A stretch of 64,000 nt of DNA from Meconema thalassinum (lineage: Eukaryota > Arthropoda > Insecta > Orthoptera > Tettigoniidae), in the NCBI GenBank assembly GCA_946902985.2, contig OX336389.2, positions 1,082,505,788 through 1,082,569,787 of the forward strand. Reading direction: 5' to 3'. Made by a program: the position numbers and the translations under genes. The notes beneath the pieces were generated by a model. That model had not been told where the DNA came from. It did no database searches and saw only the letters and a list, made by a program, of their open reading frames with translations. Position 1 is the stretch's first letter. Every line of letters starts with the position of its first letter. Of the stretch, positions 11,159 through 22,960 are shown piece after piece.

Positions 11159-12996
11159 TACTCACATTAAGCACTCATGAAAATGTAAGGGCTATACTGC
11201 TGTTTACTTACATTAAATAACAATAGACTTAACACACGAAGATAACGTCAACACACGACAAGAAATTCAATTCAATTTCATTTAATGCTTCCTACAATAG
11301 CATTTCAGGTATTAATACTATGAAGTAATAGTGTAAGCACTTGTATATCAATAAACGTTTGCACAGAACACCACCAAAACACTCAGAACGATTAAATACT
11401 TAATATATCGCACATAAACACATAAACATATGTCGAAATCAACAATCTCGAGTCGACTGTAGCGCTGCGTAGCGGCGAGTGCCAACCCGATTCGTATTCA
11501 TTACATGTTATTGAGGGAGAAGAGATCACACTTTTTATTCTATTCGTTATGGTTAAGAGTAAAAACCGAAGATGCTTGATCTAGCTAGCAGACTATGGTG
11601 TTTTGTACTTGTCATAGTTCCCCAGGAACAAGAAACACCGTTGCTCATCACAAAGGAACGGAAAAAAGAATACCCAAGTAGGCATTGCAGACAGTAGGAC
11701 TACATACTGTATGTAAACATCAGTTCTGTTAACTCTGTGCAGTACGATCACACCAACATTTCAATTGTTTGGGACATCTTGTTCTTCAGCCCTATGTACT
11801 TGTGCGTGTGTTGGACTTATCTGTATTTCTGTGATGACTGTATTTGTGTGTGCAAGTGTATTAAGGAATAGTTGCCCCAGGATTTGAAATAAGGTACTAT
11901 CCTCAAGGGAGTGTCGAAGAACCACTCAGGATAGCCCCTGCCAATGCCAGAATTCAAACCATCGATCCCAGGACTTGCTGCAGCTGCCCATACGGCCGTA
12001 GTGCATGACTTATCGAGCATGGCTATGCCGCAGGATGTCATTCCGAGAGAAATGTATCAGAACATCAAAAAATATTTTCTACTACTTTTAGGACTACAAT
12101 CCACTTTAACAATATGTATCAAATAAACTTTATTATTAGAGTTAAAACCCCAGGAAAACAGACTGTTACTTAACATAGACTATGCCTCACTGCTGCCTAG
12201 CAAAACCACATTGCTCGAAGTGCTTTGTAGCATTCTCTTGGACCTAGAGGAATGAGTGATAGCCAGCTTATTAAGAATGCAAATGAAATAGTTTCCTCTT
12301 CAGACACAACGGGAGGAAAGCAAAGATAGTAGGCTTACATATATGAATTTATTAACATTTTTAGTAAGAATCACGCAGGCTAATTCCTTGAGAAGCAACG
12401 AGGACATGATTCTTTGCCGCACACTAATAAATACCAGCCATAATCATCAAATGAGCACTATAACAAACTTATATGATAGAATGAGACCATTTGAAGTATA
12501 TTATTGGTGTAACTCTCTCCAGAAGATTGGATCAAAAGCATTTTAGACCAACTGCTGGCGGCGTTTCAGATGGAAAACAGTATCAAGGATTGTATTTTAA
12601 GTCTCTAATAGCATTTTAAGTGGGATAAACAGATGAGGGTTCGGCTATATTGGTCACTAGTGTTACGTATGACTGACACGCCACATTTCACCAGCAAACA
12701 ACATAAATTTCATTACATATGACAGAAATGCTCATTTTGTTCCCCCTAATTTTTCTTTTGCCCAAGAGTCAACATTATTAAAACTATTCCACCATTTACA
12801 AAAATCTTTAATAAAATCAAATATCCTGCCATCTTGCAAAAGAAGATGATGATAATCGGCAGCAAGGCATCTCATCAGAGTATACATACCATCTGGTGCA
12901 ATTCCCTAGATATAACTGAATCATTGCAATTAAATCAAACAATGTAATGATGTTTATGATTATATACGATCAACTTCTGAAATTCATAACAATAGA
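11159..12996. other. No gene seen
   Basis: Low-complexity AT-rich DNA with short chance frames only. I recognise no domain, RNA gene or repeat boundary. Confidence 0.55.
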
Positions 12997-13141
12997 CTAG
13001 AAGACCCGTGCTGCTCCGCAGCATTAATTTCAACAATCTTACATCACCTCGTTCCTTATGGTATTTGCTGTTCACATGTGGAGGAATTTTTGCCCTAAAC
13101 TTTCCCACACGGGAGATCACATCAAGCATAAGCTTGGTCAA
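12997..13141 (-). mobile_element. Helitron 3' terminus
   Basis: On the minus strand the sequence ends in a short hairpin (TGCTGC..GCAGCA type), then CGGGTCTT and CTAG, followed by a T. A hairpin shortly before CTRR with insertion between A and T is the Helitron 3' signature. A decayed sister end lies at 41651-41690. The 5' limit is not visible; the upper coordinate marks only the similar stretch. Confidence 0.55.
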
Positions 13142-13279
13142 AATTGCTACACTGTGAGTAACAATAAGACTGAAAGGAGGAGCAGGATATTGGGCTAGCA
13201 GAATGTATCACCAGAAAACAAAATTTAGAGTTTTAAGTTTATTGCTATGCAATTCAGCAATAGTAATTTAGATTTTTTT

Positions 13280-13598
13280 AGCGTATGGCTTTTAGTGCCG
13301 GGAGTGTCCGAGGACATGTTCGGCTCGCCAGTTTTGTAGCTGCTTTGAGACGGACACCCAATGGGTGAGCTACAAGTACCGTTGGGGAGGAAAGTTGGAA
13401 TGTAAGGACGGGGAGTTGGAAGGTAGCGGCTGTGGCCTATAGTGAGGGATCAACCCCGGCATTTGCCTGGAAGGAAGATGGGAAACCACAGAAGACCATC
13501 TTCATTGGTGCCGGCGGGGGGATTCGAACCTCCTCGCCTCCCGGATGTGAGCGACTGCCAGCAGTCATGCCGTAACGACCACGGCTAACTCACCCGGT
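13280..13598 (-). repeat. tRNA-derived SINE-like repeat
   Basis: Minus-strand start at ~13598 carries a tRNA-like head: an A-box-like GTGAGTTAGCCGTGG block and a B-box GGTTCGAATCC (13525-13540), with acceptor-like pairing. The body includes the words gggaaaccacagaagacc and ggtagcggctgtggcct, which recur in altered form at 14395-14480. The far end (13280-13360) has a different module, gtgtccgaggacatgttcgg, so this may be a composite of two repeats. Confidence 0.7.
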
Positions 13599-14289
13599 GT
13601 AATTTAGTTATAAAGTAATATAACAGAAATCAATAAAATGCATATAATGTGCTTTCAAGCAGAAGGAAAAAAATTACAAGCAACAAATTTGAAAGGGTAT
13701 GTTTATAGAAGCCCTTGATTAAGCGAAATAATGTCTTGACTAAAAAGGGATTGAACCCTGATATAGCCTTCACTGAATGAATGAAGGAAAAGTAGTTTTT
13801 TTAATAAAAGTTACAAAAATTAAAGTTTGAAATAGAAGACTAAAAATTGTTTAAAAAGGAAGCGGAGATCTTGAAGATCTTTAAAAGTACCCAAGCTAGA
13901 GTGGCGGTTAAAAGTCCAAGGCGGTGAGCAATGCTAGAATGACATACTATCAGAGAAGAGTTCCAATGGCATGAGGCGGCAGTGGTCTCGTTGCCGTTGC
14001 AGTGCAAGCGACATCCACAGGAGGAGAAGTACCAGGCTTCTTCTTCTCTCTTCTTAGTTGAAAAATTCACGCAAAGTTAGTGTCCGGGCGATGACGTCAC
14101 AGTGGAAGAAGGTGAGCAGTCCGTTGAGACTGCCGCTAAGATGAAAGCTCGAAGCTTAACACAATATGTAGACCATCATGGTCTCAGATGCTATGTTGTT
14201 TGTAGCATCAGGCGGTTGCCGATCAGTCAAGGCCGTCAGGATGGAATGTGCGGTTACACAAGCAAGTTTTCTGTCTTTTTTTTTGCCGT
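13599..14289. other. No gene seen
   Basis: AT-rich DNA, then a GC-richer part at 13970-14170 with several short chance frames. Nothing is recognised. Confidence 0.5.
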
Positions 14290-14575
14290 GTGGCCACCTG
14301 AGAGGCCGAGTGCAGGTCTTTCTAGTCGACGCCCGTGGGCGACCAGCACGTCAGAATGAGAGATGAGATGAATGGATGAAAGTGGGCATGGATGTGGAAG
14401 GAAGCGGCCGTGGCCTATCAGAAGGTACCGTCCCAGCATTTGCTTGGTGTTGAAAATGGGGAAACCACGGAAAACCATTTCAAGGACGGCCGAAGGTGGG
14501 GCTCAAACCCACGAGTCTACTGAGTCAGCAGAGAGCTTGACCCCATGACTTAACGTTGCACTTTAGCCAGCGTAG
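14290..14575 (-). repeat. Second SINE-like repeat, diverged
   Basis: Shares with 13430-13540 the ordered blocks gaaggaagcggccgtggcct, cagcatttgc, gggaaaccacggaaaacca and a B-box-like ggctcaaacccac. The tRNA-like head is on the minus strand. The part at 14290-14380 (gtgcaggtctttct..gacgcccgtgggcgacc) is a separate module, perhaps a fragment of the repeat whose other end is at 13280-13360. Confidence 0.65.
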
Positions 14576-14959
14576 CCACTGCTGTCGGTAAACAAGCAAG
14601 TAATGTGTATCCATATGTTGAATGCCGAGCAGCGTGCCTGTGGTTATAGAATATTGCTGCGGGGATGGTTAGAGAAGATTGCTGTAGAATAGTGAGTAGC
14701 GGTTTTGTACGGGTTACAATACCTCCACCCCCACCACCAAGATGGCGGCCGTACGATATCCCCCGAACGAATTATTAGCGGTAGTCGTGTCAGGTGTGAA
14801 ATTACTCGGGATGAAGACCCCGTTCCAGTCCACCATTTGTTTTTCAAAATTTGGTCAAAGCGCCTAACTACACATTTTGAAACTTAAGTTTTTTTTAACG
14901 TTTTAATTCTTATGTAAGGTTTTAATTTTTTATTTATATAATTTTTATTCATTATTTTT

Positions 14960-15200
14960 TAGATCTTGCAAAAGACAAAAACTACTAGGTCATCGACCTC
15001 ACATTTTCAAAACCAATAACTGGAGAGATATGTGTTAGGGCTCATTTTATTCGAGATTACACATTCTTTTCCGTAGATTATTTATTTTCCCGAATTTTAG
15101 CAAACTACATGGTCATCAACCAGAGATTTTGAGAACCCATAATCGTAAAGACTTGTGTAAGAGCTCGTTCTACTCGGGATTACTCCTTATTTACCATGAA
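14960..15200. repeat. Diverged ~120-bp repeat, two units
   Basis: Two loosely similar units each contain a 'ttgcaaa..aactac(t)aggtcat..accagagatttt..aaccaataat' order. Further units follow the 292-bp array at 17030-17490 and ~17695. Confidence 0.55.
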
Positions 15201-15202
15201 TT

Positions 15203-15350
15203 ATTAGCCTACTTTCGATTTTTGCAAAAAATGAAAGTAGATCAACACAGAGCGAAAAATTGTGTGTCTGTGTGTGTCTGTGCGTCTGTGTGTATGTGTA
15301 CTCTGAATGTCTGTCGTCGTCGTCGTCGTCCCCGCCCCCCCCCCCCCCCC
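15203..15350 (+). repeat. Low-complexity module: TG-rich, (CGT)n and C tract
   Basis: A TG-rich segment (15261-15300), a CGT run (15313-15330) and a C homopolymer (to 15350) directly precede the 292-bp array. The same order, beginning with the words agcctactttc and atttttgcaaa, precedes the single copy at 42178, so this module travels with the repeat. Confidence 0.7.
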
Positions 15351-16890
15351 CTATCGATTCAAACATGGTGAAACCTAATTGAACGAAATTTGGTACAGAG
15401 GTAGCACTAGCAAAGGGCACCTCAGGGTCAAGTTTTATATCGCCGCCCTCTTGGCGGAAACGAAATGGCGGCCACCCAAATGTTCAAAGCTTAAATCAAG
15501 TTACGAGTAACCTAATCATCCGATCTCTACCAAATTTTGCAACAACATATACTCATATGGCGAGCGTCTTTTGACTAAACTATAAAGTCATCGGCCCAAT
15601 AGTTTGCAGATGGCGGCCATGTATGTGTGCAAATGGATTCCCCCTATCAATTCAAACACGGTGGAACCGAATTGAACGCAATTTGGTACAGAGGTAGCAC
15701 TAGCAAAGGGCACCTCAGTGTCATGTTTTATATCGCCGCCATCTTGACGAAAACGTAATGGCGGCCACCCAAATGTTAAAAGCTTAAATCGAATTACGAC
15801 CAACCTAAACATCTGATCTCTACCAAATTTTGCAATATTATACCTTTATGTATGAAGAATCTTTTGACCAAACTACACACCATCAGCCCAATAATTTGCG
15901 GATGGCGGCCATGTATGTGCGCAAATTGATTCCCCCTATCTAATCAAACACGGTGAAACCGAATTTAACGAAATATGGTACATGGGTAGCACTAGCAATG
16001 GGCACCTCAGTGTCATGTTTTATATTGCCGCCATCGTGACGGAAACGTAATTGCGGCCACCAAAATGTTGAAAGCTTAAATCAAATTACGACCAAACTTA
16101 TCATCTGATCTCTATTGAATTTTTCAACAACATATCTTTATGTAGTAGACATCTTTTGACCAAACTACAAGGTCATCAGCCCAATTGTTTGCAGATAGCG
16201 GCAATGTATGTGTGTAAATCGATTCCTCCTATCATTTCAAACACGGTGAAACCGAATTGAACGAAATTTGGTACAGAGGTAGCACGTGCAAAAGGCAACT
16301 CAGTGTCATGATTTTTATCGTCGCCATCTTGACGGAAACGTCATGGTGGCCACCCAAATGTTAATAGCTTGAATCAAATTACGACCAACCTGATCATCTG
16401 ATCTCTACCAAATTTTGCAACAACATACCTTTATGTGAGAAGCGTTCTTTGACCAAGATACAAGGTCATCAGTTCAATAGCATGCATATGGCGGTCATGT
16501 ATGTGTGCAAATCGATTCCCCCTATGAATTCAAACACGGTAAACATAAATTGAACGACATTTTGTAAAGAGGTAGCACTAGCAATGGGCATCTCAGTGGC
16601 ATGTTTTATATCGCCGCCATCTTAACAGAAACGGAATGGCGGCCACCCAAATGTTAAAAGCTTACATCAAATTACGACCAACCTAATAATTTGATCTCTA
16701 CCAAATTTTGCAACAGCATACCTTTTTGTGGGAAGTATCTTTTGACTGATCTACAAGGTCATCAGCCCAATAGTTTGCAGATAGCGGCCACGTATGTGTG
16801 CAAATCGATTCACCATATCAATTCAAACACGGTGAAACCGAATTGAATGAAATTTTGTACAGAGGTAGCACTAGCAATGGGCACCTTATA
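15348..16890 (+). repeat. Tandem array, ~292-bp unit, about five copies
   Basis: The anchor cccctat..ttcaaacacggt occurs at about 15348, 15641, 15933, 16226, 16518 and 16811, a steady spacing of 292-293 bp. Each unit contains gaacgaaatttggtacagag, agcactagcaa.gggcacctcag, tatcgccgccatcttgac, atggcggccacccaaatgtt and aattacgaccaacct. The last unit breaks off near 16886. A lone copy lies at 42178. No open frame is conserved between units. Confidence 0.9.
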
Positions 16891-16924
16891 TCCGTATAAC
16901 ACGTTTTATTTCAACAAGCTACTA

Positions 16925-17025
16925 CAACATTCAATTATACTCCTTGAAAAGGACAAAGAGTTATAACAACACCCATGCATTTAGGAGAAAGTAGGCTATA
17001 TGTTCTTTACTGAACATCTTGTTTA
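16925..17025 (+). repeat. Dispersed repeat (copy A)
   Basis: The block with atactccttgaaaaggacaa, catttaggaga, agtaggctatatgttct and tactgaacatcttg recurs at 43833-43922 in the same order. A short interspersed repeat of unknown class. Confidence 0.65.
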
Positions 17026-17029
17026 TTTT

Positions 17030-17790
17030 TCCGAATTTTAGTAAACTTCAAGGTCATTGACCAGATATTTCTCGAACCAATAATCTTCGAAACTTTATCT
17101 AGGATTTAAATTAATGTAATTTATGTAATCTTTTTTATTTTTATGATGATTGATTTTTAGATTTTGCTAAAGGACCAAACTACTACTTCACGAACCTAAG
17201 ATTTTTCGAACCAATAATCTAGAAACTCGATTATGGATTTAAATTAATACATGTAATGTTTTCTATTTTTATGATGTTTTATTTTCTGAGTTTGCCAAAG
17301 GACTTAACTACTAGGTCATGGACCAGAGATTTCTTGAACCAATAATGGTAGAGACTTGAGCAGGGATTGAAATTAATCCATATAGTATTATTTTTCTATT
17401 TTTAAGAACTTTTATATTTAGATCTTGCTAAAAGACCAAACTACAAGATCATTGACCTGAGATGCTCCAAACTAATAATTGGGTAAAGTTGTGTGAGAGT
17501 ACAAACGAAAGGGGTCCCGAGGGACACTAGGCTATTTTGGCCAATTTTGGGCAGGTGCACTCACGGCTCTAACCCTGCGCTGCAAGGGTGGTACTCATAG
17601 TTGCTATACGGTGATAGCACTGTTATTGGTGATAGGAAGATGGTAGCTGATTTTTGATTGTTGATTATTGACTGTTGATTTAACCATTAATCGTCAACTA
17701 CTAGGTCATCCGCCCGAGATTTATGAAAAAAAAACGAATATCCCTCGAAACAATAATTGGAGAACGACTTTTGAGGGCTCAAACGAAAGG
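17030..17790. repeat. Diverged ~120-bp repeat, further units
   Basis: Units at about 17036, 17160, 17284, 17418 and 17695 share the order (t)tttgc(t/c)aaa, aactactaggtcat, accagagattt and cgaaccaataat. With the two units at 14960-15200 they flank the 292-bp array. Confidence 0.55.
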
Positions 17791-17984
17791 TCTCTTTCAC
17801 CTCTATTTCTAGTACATTTCTTTTCCACCCTACGAAGAAAACTACCCCTACCTTTGGGATAAAGTAAGGTCTTTTGGGGATTTTATGTGGGTTAGCGGCT
17901 CCTTCGTGGTAGTTTAGGCTAGGTAAAGTTAAGTAACTGTCGCCATCTTTAAATTCTTTAAAACTCGCAAATGGTCTGTGATGT

Positions 17985-18385
17985 GTGACTGAAAACAAGC
18001 AGAATCTTGCAGCGTAAGACGTCACGCGATGCAGGTGTTACAACCGGATGCGCAAGGTTAAGTCATTATTCAAACAAGGACAAACCTGTTGAGTGGTGGT
18101 GGATGATGTCAGAGGAGTGGTATTTATGGGTAACCAAGCAAGAAGTATATTAGTAAATGACAAGGTTAATACTAAATCAGGTTTATTGATCCAAGAATTT
18201 TTGGTGCGAAACATGATTCTTGAAAACAAGCAGAATCTTGCAGCGTATGACGTCACGTGATGAAGGTGTTTATTTAGGTTAGGTTGGGTTATGCTAGGTT
18301 AAGTTAAGCTACAGCCACCATCCTGGAGGAGAATGGATGAGGAAATCGCTTGACGTCATACGCTGCAAGATTTTGCTTGTTTTAA
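17985..18385. repeat. Repeated CRE-like motif block, direct and inverted
   Basis: The block gaaaacaagcagaatcttgc + agcgta(a/t)gacgtcacg occurs at 17990-18035 and 18219-18260, and inverted at 18345-18380. Each holds the palindromic CRE core (TGACGTCA or one base off); the second also overlaps CACGTG. An inverted pair could fold into a hairpin. Function is not known. Confidence 0.65.
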
Positions 18386-18645
18386 ATAACACATCGCAGA
18401 CCATTTGCGATGTCATATTCGAGGAGAAGGGAGAAGGAAGAGGCTGTTAGGTTAGGTTAACTTAAGCTACGTACGCCATCTTGGAGGAAGAGGGGGGCTG
18501 TTAGGTTGGGTTAGGTTAGGCTATGTTAAGCTTCAGCCGCCATCTTAGTGAAGGAGCGAGGAGGAGATCTTGTGACATCATACGGTGAAGTTAGTGAAGT
18601 TAGGCTAGGTGAACTGAGGTTAGGTTATGTAAGGTTAGCTACCTC
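18265..18645 (+). repeat. TTAGGT-rich degenerate stretch
   Basis: Many ttaggt/aggtta words occur singly and in short runs, with 'cgccatcttggagga' blocks repeated between them. It is reminiscent of insect telomeric TTAGG, but the spacing is irregular and the unit is not exact. Confidence 0.4.
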
Positions 18646-18774
18646 TATCTCACTCCTAGTAGATCATTTACCTTAAAGTACTCTAGAATTCTTGGAATCT
18701 AGGTGTGTTATCGTTGCTTGCTTACAAAAATAGCATTAAGGATTCTGCAGGCATCAAAAGTGCTGCGATACTCC

Positions 18775-19100
18775 TCCAAGACCAAGAGAATAAGCCACTA
18801 ACTACATCGAAAAATATTAAACAGCCAAACAAGCCAACATCAGAAAGCGACTAAGGAAATAAACCGCTAAATAAGCTGACAATATAAGCCGCCAAATAAG
18901 CCGACATCAGAAAGTGACGTAAGAAATAAACCGCTAAATAAGGCGACATAATATCAACCGCTAACTAAGCTGAAATTAAATAATCCGCTAAATAAGCCTA
19001 CATTAAATAAGCCGCTAAATGAGCCAACGTAAAATAACCCGTCAAATAAGCTGACATCAGAAAGCGATTGAGGAAATAAGCCGCTAAATCAGCCGAAATA
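18775..19100. repeat. Minisatellite, aataagccgctaaataagc type
   Basis: A short degenerate unit built on 'aaataagccgctaaataagccgac' repeats about ten times, sometimes with a longer spacer atcagaaagcgac. Ends abut the minus-strand LINE. Confidence 0.75.
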
Positions 19101-20911
19101 ATGATGTTATTTGAGACTTCAGTCTTTTGACTGCTTTGATGCAGATCTCCATTCCTCACTGTACTAGGCGAATCGTTTCATCTCTACATAGCTACCACAT
19201 CCTACATCCAAGGCAATCTGTTTAACATATCCTAACCTTGGTCTACCCGTACAGTTCTTGTCCTCGTCCCTTCCTTCCATAACTAACCTTTCTATTCCTT
19301 GGTGCCTTAGTATGTTTCCTACCAAATTATCTCTTATCTTCATTAGCAGTCGCCAGAAACTTCTCTCCTCTCCATTTCAAACGCTTCAATTCTCCTCTTT
19401 TCTGCTGCACAAATAGTCCAATTTTCACTTCCATATAGTGCCACGCTCCAGACAATGGCTTTCAAAAATGACTTCCTAATACCTAAATCTATATTCGATG
19501 TCAAGAGATTCCCATATTTAGAAATGCTTTCCTTGTCTGAGCCGACCTACTTTTTATATCCTCTTTGCTTCGTCTATCACAGCTTTTCACCTGCCAATTT
19601 GATGTCCATAGAGGTTTCTGATTTATTTCGGCTGAATTCCAATATTTTTTGTTTTACAATTATTAATTTTCATCATGAATGTTTTCCTCAAGACGGAGTC
19701 CATACCATTCAAACACTCTTTCAAATCCTCAGGCGTATCGGCCAAGATGACGATGTCATCATAAAATCTCTGAGTTGCAATTATTTCTCCTTGAATCTTC
19801 ACTCCCACTTTAAATGTTTCACCAATTTCCTTCATTGCTTGTTCAATGTAAAGATTGTAAAGTATGGGTGATAAGTTGCAGCCTTGACTTACACCTTTCT
19901 GAATACCAGCTTCCCTCTCATGTTCTTCAGCTCGAATGACTGCTGTCTGGTTTCTGTATAGATTGTAGATCACCCTTTATTCCAATCGTTTTCAAAATGT
20001 CAGACAATTTAGCCCAATCAACGTTTTCAAAAGCCTTTTCTAAGTCTACAAATGCCATGAACGTTCTCTTGTCTTTCCTTATTCTACCTTCTAAAATCAT
20101 CCTAAGACTTAGTACAACTTCCCTTGTTCTTACATTTCTCCTGAAACCAAACTGGTCTTCACCAAACTCCGTTTCTATCTGGCTTTCCATCCTCTTGTGA
20201 ATTATTCTAGACGGGGTTTTTGAAGCGTGAGTAATCAAGCTTATTGTACGGTAATCTTCACATCTGTCAGCTCCCACCTCCTTAGGTATAAGGATAATTA
20301 CATTATTCTTGAAATCAAAGGGTACCTCGCCTGTGTCATAAGTCCTACACACCAAGTGAAATAACCTGATCTGACGATCATCACCTATGCAGCGTAGCAA
20401 CTCAATCGGTATATCATCTATGCCTGGTGTTCTAATCCCGCTGGTCTTCCAATGCTCTGTTAAATTCTGATCTTAATATCAACTCTCCTTCCGCATCCTC
20501 ATCAATTTCCTCTTCCTTTCCAATTACATGATTCTCAATCTCCTTTCCCTTACACAAAAACTCTATGTAAGCTATCCATCTCTCAACCTTTTCTCCCCTA
20601 TCTGTTGGAAACTTTACATCTGTATTCATAATATTACAAGATTTAGTCTTCTTATTCCCAAAAGTAATCTAAATCATTCGATAAGCTGTGTCTACTTTTC
20701 CTCATTTCAGACTATTTTATATACATGCACAATTCTCTTTCAACAAATCTTCTTTCGCTTCCTTGCACTTCGTTTTAACCTCATTTCTCAGACGTCTGTA
20801 CTCTGCTTTCCCCTTTTCATCTCTTTCATTCTTGTGTTTCCGCCGTTCATCCATCAATTCTAGTGTATCCTGAGTGATCCACGGTTTTCTGCCTATTCTT
20901 ACCTTCCTACC
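19100..20911 (-). mobile_element. Decayed non-LTR retrotransposon (LINE), 5'-truncated
   Basis: The minus strand carries a reverse transcriptase region in several frames. KPWIT..LELMDERRKHK (~20890-20830) lies ahead of the RT. A PIELLRCIGDD..IILIPK block (~20400-20290), an FRR..FMAFVDLEKAFENVDW block (~20140-20020), GVSQGCNLSPILYN (~19890-19850) and an FYDDIVILAD active site (~19770, Y in place of the usual A of F/YADD) follow. The 3' part down to 19100 repeats at 44258-44935. No endonuclease is seen, so the 5' end is missing. The clade (RTE, jockey or I-like) is unresolved. Several frameshifts make it inactive. Confidence 0.85.
19623..20629 (-). pseudogene. Reverse transcriptase remnant of LINE
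   Basis: Three partly overlapping frames (20629-20432, 20400-19927, 19973-19623) together cover the RT fingers and palm. The breaks fall near 20400-20432 and 19927-19973. The metal-binding motif reads FYDD, an alteration of the usual FADD, which would itself suggest loss of activity. The reverse-strand frames of this region on the plus strand are shadows. Confidence 0.8.
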
Positions 20912-20921
20912 AATCATATCA

Positions 20922-22933
20922 TGTTTAGTTGGATATGGGTTTATTTTGTGTGTAGTGCGAGTTTTGTAAAGCGTGTGCATTTAATTAGACAACGATACCA
21001 GCTATATGATAGGGTCAAGTCTTCGGTATAATTTCTTAATAGGACTCGTGGGTGAAATTAGTAATCCTTTAAAGCATTTAGGTAGAGGTCAGGTGTGTGA
21101 AAAATACTGAACTAATTTGAATTCTTCAAACAGCAAATTCATCATCTGAAGACCATGGCTATCAACACGGACAGAAGGATAGCTTTTGAATCCAGGATCA
21201 CCGTCATATTTACTATGGAGTAAATAACGCAGCGTGGGATCATGGCAGGCGATATTCATTGGTGTATGCAGAAAGCTGAGTATTCATATGAATTAATTTC
21301 ATTTATTGTAGTTATTTTGTTTAATGGGAACTGTGTGTATATATATTTTGTGTGTGAGTATGTTTTGTGTTGTACAATAATTTCACCGACTACTATTTTA
21401 ATGAAGATCATCGTGGCTATTTTGTACTTTATTTTGTTGTGTTGTATAGAGAATGTGTATTAGAATGTGCCAGCGGGTACATCCTCTGTGTCATGTGATA
21501 TTATAAAACATGGATATGAGCTGTGAAATTGACAAAAGTGGAGCTTGTATTACAGTAAAGTAAATTTAAGACAGATATGGGGGGAATGAGAATTTTATTT
21601 GCTACTTTCGGATTACACAGGCTGTAAATATTATGCGATATTGCATATTTGATAGCAAGAAGCCGTCTGCTTCTGTGGTAAAGATTTGAAGTAAATTGAT
21701 CAAAGAGTTCATTACGTGTTTTAAACACATTTGTTATGTTAGCAAATTGTTTGATCTGGCGCTATTTTTACGGTGGAAATGTATTGTCATGTCGAGGTGG
21801 TGTCTACGTGTGTTATATTCTGCGCTGGGTTTGACAAAGGTCATTAGCCTGTATGCTGCAATCGTCGGCAGTGCTCACTCTATGGAGGTAACCGTGTGAT
21901 AATATTTGGTCTTGAAATTCCTGAGAGAATTTTTGGGACATATTTGTTTGTGTTGTGATCACATGTATTTCAGGTAGCAGTGAGTCTGCAGATTCTACGG
22001 TACTCGAAAGCTAGGAGCTTTACGAAGGGAATGTTATTGACACACCTGGCAGTTGACAGATGAATAAGGTATTCCTCTACCGTTCGCGACCAGATTAAAG
22101 ATAAGAGAATTTGAGGCAATTAGTGCCCGAGCGACGAAGGCCTGTGATCTTGAGGTAAATAATGATACGCCTGTATGATTGCAAATTAATTGGGGATTTA
22201 AATGAGGGTGTTCTCCACGTCAAACACACACGTCATAGCTTAAGTTGATATAATTTTGTTGTTTCTTTCAGATAGTGACTGTCTGAATTAATTTGTAAAT
22301 TCTTGCTTGTGCATATTTGTGTATGCCGGTGTTATGAAATTTAAGGGAGACGAACGGTCGTCCTAGATCCTAGTGTTAGATGATAGTCACGATTGAGATT
22401 CTCAGATTAGCTTATAAGACCTGTTTTAGGCAGCTTTATTGCGTGCTGAGGCTCGTTGATGTAACTTCACTTTGAAGTTTGTAATATAATATTTTTAAGG
22501 GTAGAGTAGTCGATTGATTGATTTATTTTGTTTAGCCAGCATGCAGAATGGCCTAATGGAAGCGTATTTCGTATTATTTGTACTCATGTATATCTAGCTT
22601 ACATTTTACCATCTACGCACTCACACAAAAATGATAAGTTATGGACCTGATCCAATACTTATGTGATTGTCAGTATATTTTGATGCTGAGTGGTTTTCAT
22701 TTATATTTGTCGTTATTTTCGAAGGAGTCATTATGGGAGGTTTTGTTTTATTATTGTGTCTATATCAGTTATTAAAGTTGTTTAATTTTAATCCCGTTTC
22801 ACTACTTTCTACTAAACTGTCCTTATGTCACCTTGATGATATAGAATCAAAAATATGAAGTTACCAGCCTCATGAACATGAACTGAACACTTCCCCGAAA
22901 ATAGTCTTGTTTCATGCTTCTTTCAATGGGACA
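20922..22933 (+). repeat. 5' LTR of element 2
   Basis: About 2.0 kb, from TGTTTAGTTGG to GGGACA. The same sequence, ~90% alike by eye, forms 31654-37445 once the LINE is removed. It lines up loosely with the LTR of element 3 at its start (tattttgtgtgtagtgcgag, atagggtcaagtcttcg, aggactcgtggg) and end. Short frames within it are not genes. It should carry promoter and polyadenylation signals, which I cannot place. Confidence 0.85.
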
Positions 22934-22938
22934 TAGGT

Positions 22939-22960
22939 TGGCGGAGGCCAACGTGGGGAG
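22939..22960 (+). other. Putative primer-binding region of element 2
   Basis: TTGGCGGAGGCCAACGTGGG, a few bases after the LTR end, resembles the TTGGCGCCCAACGTGGGG-like segment often found after insect gypsy LTRs. Priming tRNA not determined. Confidence 0.5.

Noticed and set aside
13510..13598. tRNA gene
   Set aside because: A/B-box words are present, but a full cloverleaf and tRNA length are not, and a repeat body follows; better explained as a SINE head.
14102..14359. Two overlapping plus-strand frames
   Set aside because: They run into a SINE-like repeat and have no domain.
15187..15420. Gly/Asp-run minus-strand protein
   Set aside because: Produced by the C tract and CGT microsatellite.
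15348..16890. CRISPR array
   Set aside because: Units are ~292 bp and diverged with no short repeat/unique spacer pattern, and the genome is eukaryotic.
18265..18645. Interstitial telomere (TTAGG)n
   Set aside because: The words are irregular and interrupted, with no uniform five-base tandem.
19455..19871. 138-codon plus-strand frame
   Set aside because: Antisense shadow of the LINE reverse transcriptase on the minus strand.
21242..21899. Short frames repeated at 21696 and 36156
   Set aside because: They recur only because both lie in the two LTR copies of element 2; coding sense is not supported.
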